This document shows, in pieces, positions 63,133 to 64,000 of a DNA stretch of 64,000 bases. Positions within the stretch are counted from its first letter, which is position 1. Each line of letters opens with the position of its first letter. The stretch is taken from positions 3,143,001-3,207,000 of the forward strand of contig NZ_CP067134.1 of the NCBI RefSeq assembly GCF_028553765.1. Direction: 5' to 3'. The notes beneath the pieces were generated by a model. The model was not told the DNA's origin. It worked only from the letters and a program-made list of their open reading frames with translations, and searched no databases. Source of the DNA: Paracoccus stylophorae (GTDB lineage: Bacteria > Pseudomonadota > Alphaproteobacteria > Rhodobacterales > Rhodobacteraceae). The translations under genes were made by a program, and so were the position numbers.

Positions 63133-63909
63133 TCAGATGGCTTTTTCTTCAAGTTTCAGATGCCGGAACAGTTGCGCGGCGTAATCCGCAACCTCGGGCA
63201 TGACCCGCCGCTTCAACGGATGGTCGCGGTTGGGCAGATCGACGCGGATCTCGGCGACGATCTGGCCGGGCCGTTCGGACAGAACGAAGATCCGGTCCGA
63301 CATCAGCACCGCCTCGGCAAGATCGTGGGTGATCAGCAGCGTGGTCTTGCCGCTTTCCGCGATGGTCTCGGCAAAGCTGTTCTGCAACAGCAGCTTGGTC
63401 TGCGCATCCAGCGCCGAGAAAGGCTCGTCCAGCAGGATGATCTCGGGGTCGATGGCCAGGGTCCGGGCCAGGGCCGCGCGCTGGCGCATGCCGCCCGAAA
63501 GCTGATAGGGATACTGGTTCTCGAACCCGTCCAGATGGCAGCGGCGCAATTCGAACATCGCCCGCTCGCGCCGCTCGGCCTTCGATCCGGGTCGGGATTC
63601 CAGCCCGAACTCGATATTCGACACGATGTTGCGCCAGGGCAGCAGCAGATCCTTTTGCAGCATGAAGCCGACGTGATCGTTGGGACCGTTCACCGGCTCT
63701 CCGCTGACCAGCACCTCGCCCGAGGTCGGCTGATACAGACCGGCGGTCATCGACAGCAGGGTGGATTTGCCGCATCCGGACGGCCCCACGACCGACACGA
63801 ATTCCCCGGCATTCACGGTGAAGGTGACATCGCGGATGGCGGTCAGCGGCGCGCCCGAATTGGTCGCGAACTGCTTGGTCAGGTTCCGGAACTCAAGCGC
63901 CATGGCCAT
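63133..63909 (-). CDS. ABC transporter ATPase (NitT/TauT class) of the catabolic island
   Basis: A 258-residue ATPase: Walker A VVGPSGCGKSTLLSMTAGLY, Q-loop GFMLQKDLLLPWRNIVSNIE, signature LSGGMRQRAALARTLAIDPE, Walker B IILLDEPFSALDAQTKLLLQ, and switch His in TLLITHDLAEAVLMSDRIFV. The start is either ATG 63909 or 63903, both overlapping the end of the upstream partial gene; the frame is open back to 63957, but that part is basic and unlike the family. Confidence 0.88.
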   Translation of the reverse strand: MAMALEFRNLTKQFATNSGAPLTAIRDVTFTVNAGEFVSVVGPSGCGKSTLLSMTAGLYQPTSGEVLVSGEPVNGPNDHVGFMLQKDLLLPWRNIVSNIEFGLESRPGSKAERRERAMFELRRCHLDGFENQYPYQLSGGMRQRAALARTLAIDPEIILLDEPFSALDAQTKLLLQNSFAETIAESGKTTLLITHDLAEAVLMSDRIFVLSERPGQIVAEIRVDLPNRDHPLKRRVMPEVADYAAQLFRHLKLEEKAI

Positions 63910-64000
63910 GCTCGGCACAGGCCGCCTTAAGCGACGCGTTGATGTCCGCAAGCGCATGGGCCGGCAGCGCCGCGGTCAACGCAGCCTCGGCCGGTTCGAT
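63893..64000 (-). CDS. C-terminal end of an unidentified protein, cut by the window edge
   Basis: A minus-strand frame enters at the right edge and stops at 63893, overlapping the ABC ATPase start by 11-17 bp. The 35 visible residues include ALPAHALADINASLKAACAE and end EHGHGA. The overlap suggests it belongs to the same operon as the transporter. The piece is too short to identify. Confidence 0.45.
   Translation of the reverse strand: MEPAEAALTAALPAHALADINASLKAACAEHGHGA

Overview
The window reads as chromosomal DNA of a high-GC alphaproteobacterium, most likely Paracoccus or a close Rhodobacteraceae relative. The clues are strong G/C bias at third codon positions, a fused NarK1-NarK2 nitrate/nitrite carrier divergent from a NarR-like regulator, Rhodobacteraceae-type porin and housekeeping proteins, and many 4-bp stop/start overlaps. 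No rRNA, tRNA, CRISPR array or intact insertion sequence was seen. Functions come from reading motifs and family resemblance; no database search was run.

1-15 kb is mostly core genome: an XpaC-family fragment, truA, a sugar transferase, a universal stress protein, nfuA, tsaB-rimI, a five-gene purine-nucleoside uptake operon (BMP binding protein, ATPase, two permeases, purine nucleoside phosphorylase), mnmH, an L,D-transpeptidase, a copper ATPase and a TesA-type esterase. 15-20.5 kb holds sulP, narR and narK with two FNR-type boxes between the divergent genes, but no nitrate reductase genes follow. 20.6-23.4 kb holds an exported SUMF1-domain protein and a striking breakpoint, where a porin and an aromatic-acid MFS transporter, both lacking their N-terminal halves, abut head to head.

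23.4-39 kb is catabolic. It has a mandelate-like set (benzoylformate decarboxylase, aldehyde dehydrogenase, Tat-exported alpha-hydroxy-acid oxidase, exported metallo-beta-lactamase-fold protein). A LysR regulator then diverges from a resorcinol/hydroxyquinol pathway (maleylacetate reductase, FAD hydroxylase, hydroxyquinol 1,2-dioxygenase). A minus-strand set related to quinone defence follows (MhqO-like protein, DoxX, WrbA, exported isochorismatase-fold protein, exported amidohydrolase).

39.2-46.7 kb is one ten-gene thiamin operon read on the minus strand behind a promoter, a TPP riboswitch and an intrinsic terminator: thiD-thiO-thiS-thiG-thiE-thiF-thiY-tenA-thiZ-thiX. It combines thiazole synthesis with uptake and salvage of pyrimidine precursors; thiC is not in the window.

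46.8-64 kb is an accessory aromatic-catabolism island. An IclR regulator lies between an ABC transporter of the NitT/TauT class and a divergent bicupin, with matching palindromes beside both targets. A long minus-strand gene train (IclR, MBL-fold, FAD monooxygenase, flavoprotein remnant, aldehyde dehydrogenase, ThDP enzyme, catalytically altered SDR, extradiol-type VOC protein, alpha/beta hydrolase, cupin, second NitT/TauT-class transporter) continues past the right edge. Its substrate cannot be named from sequence, and it is the best candidate here for an undescribed pathway.
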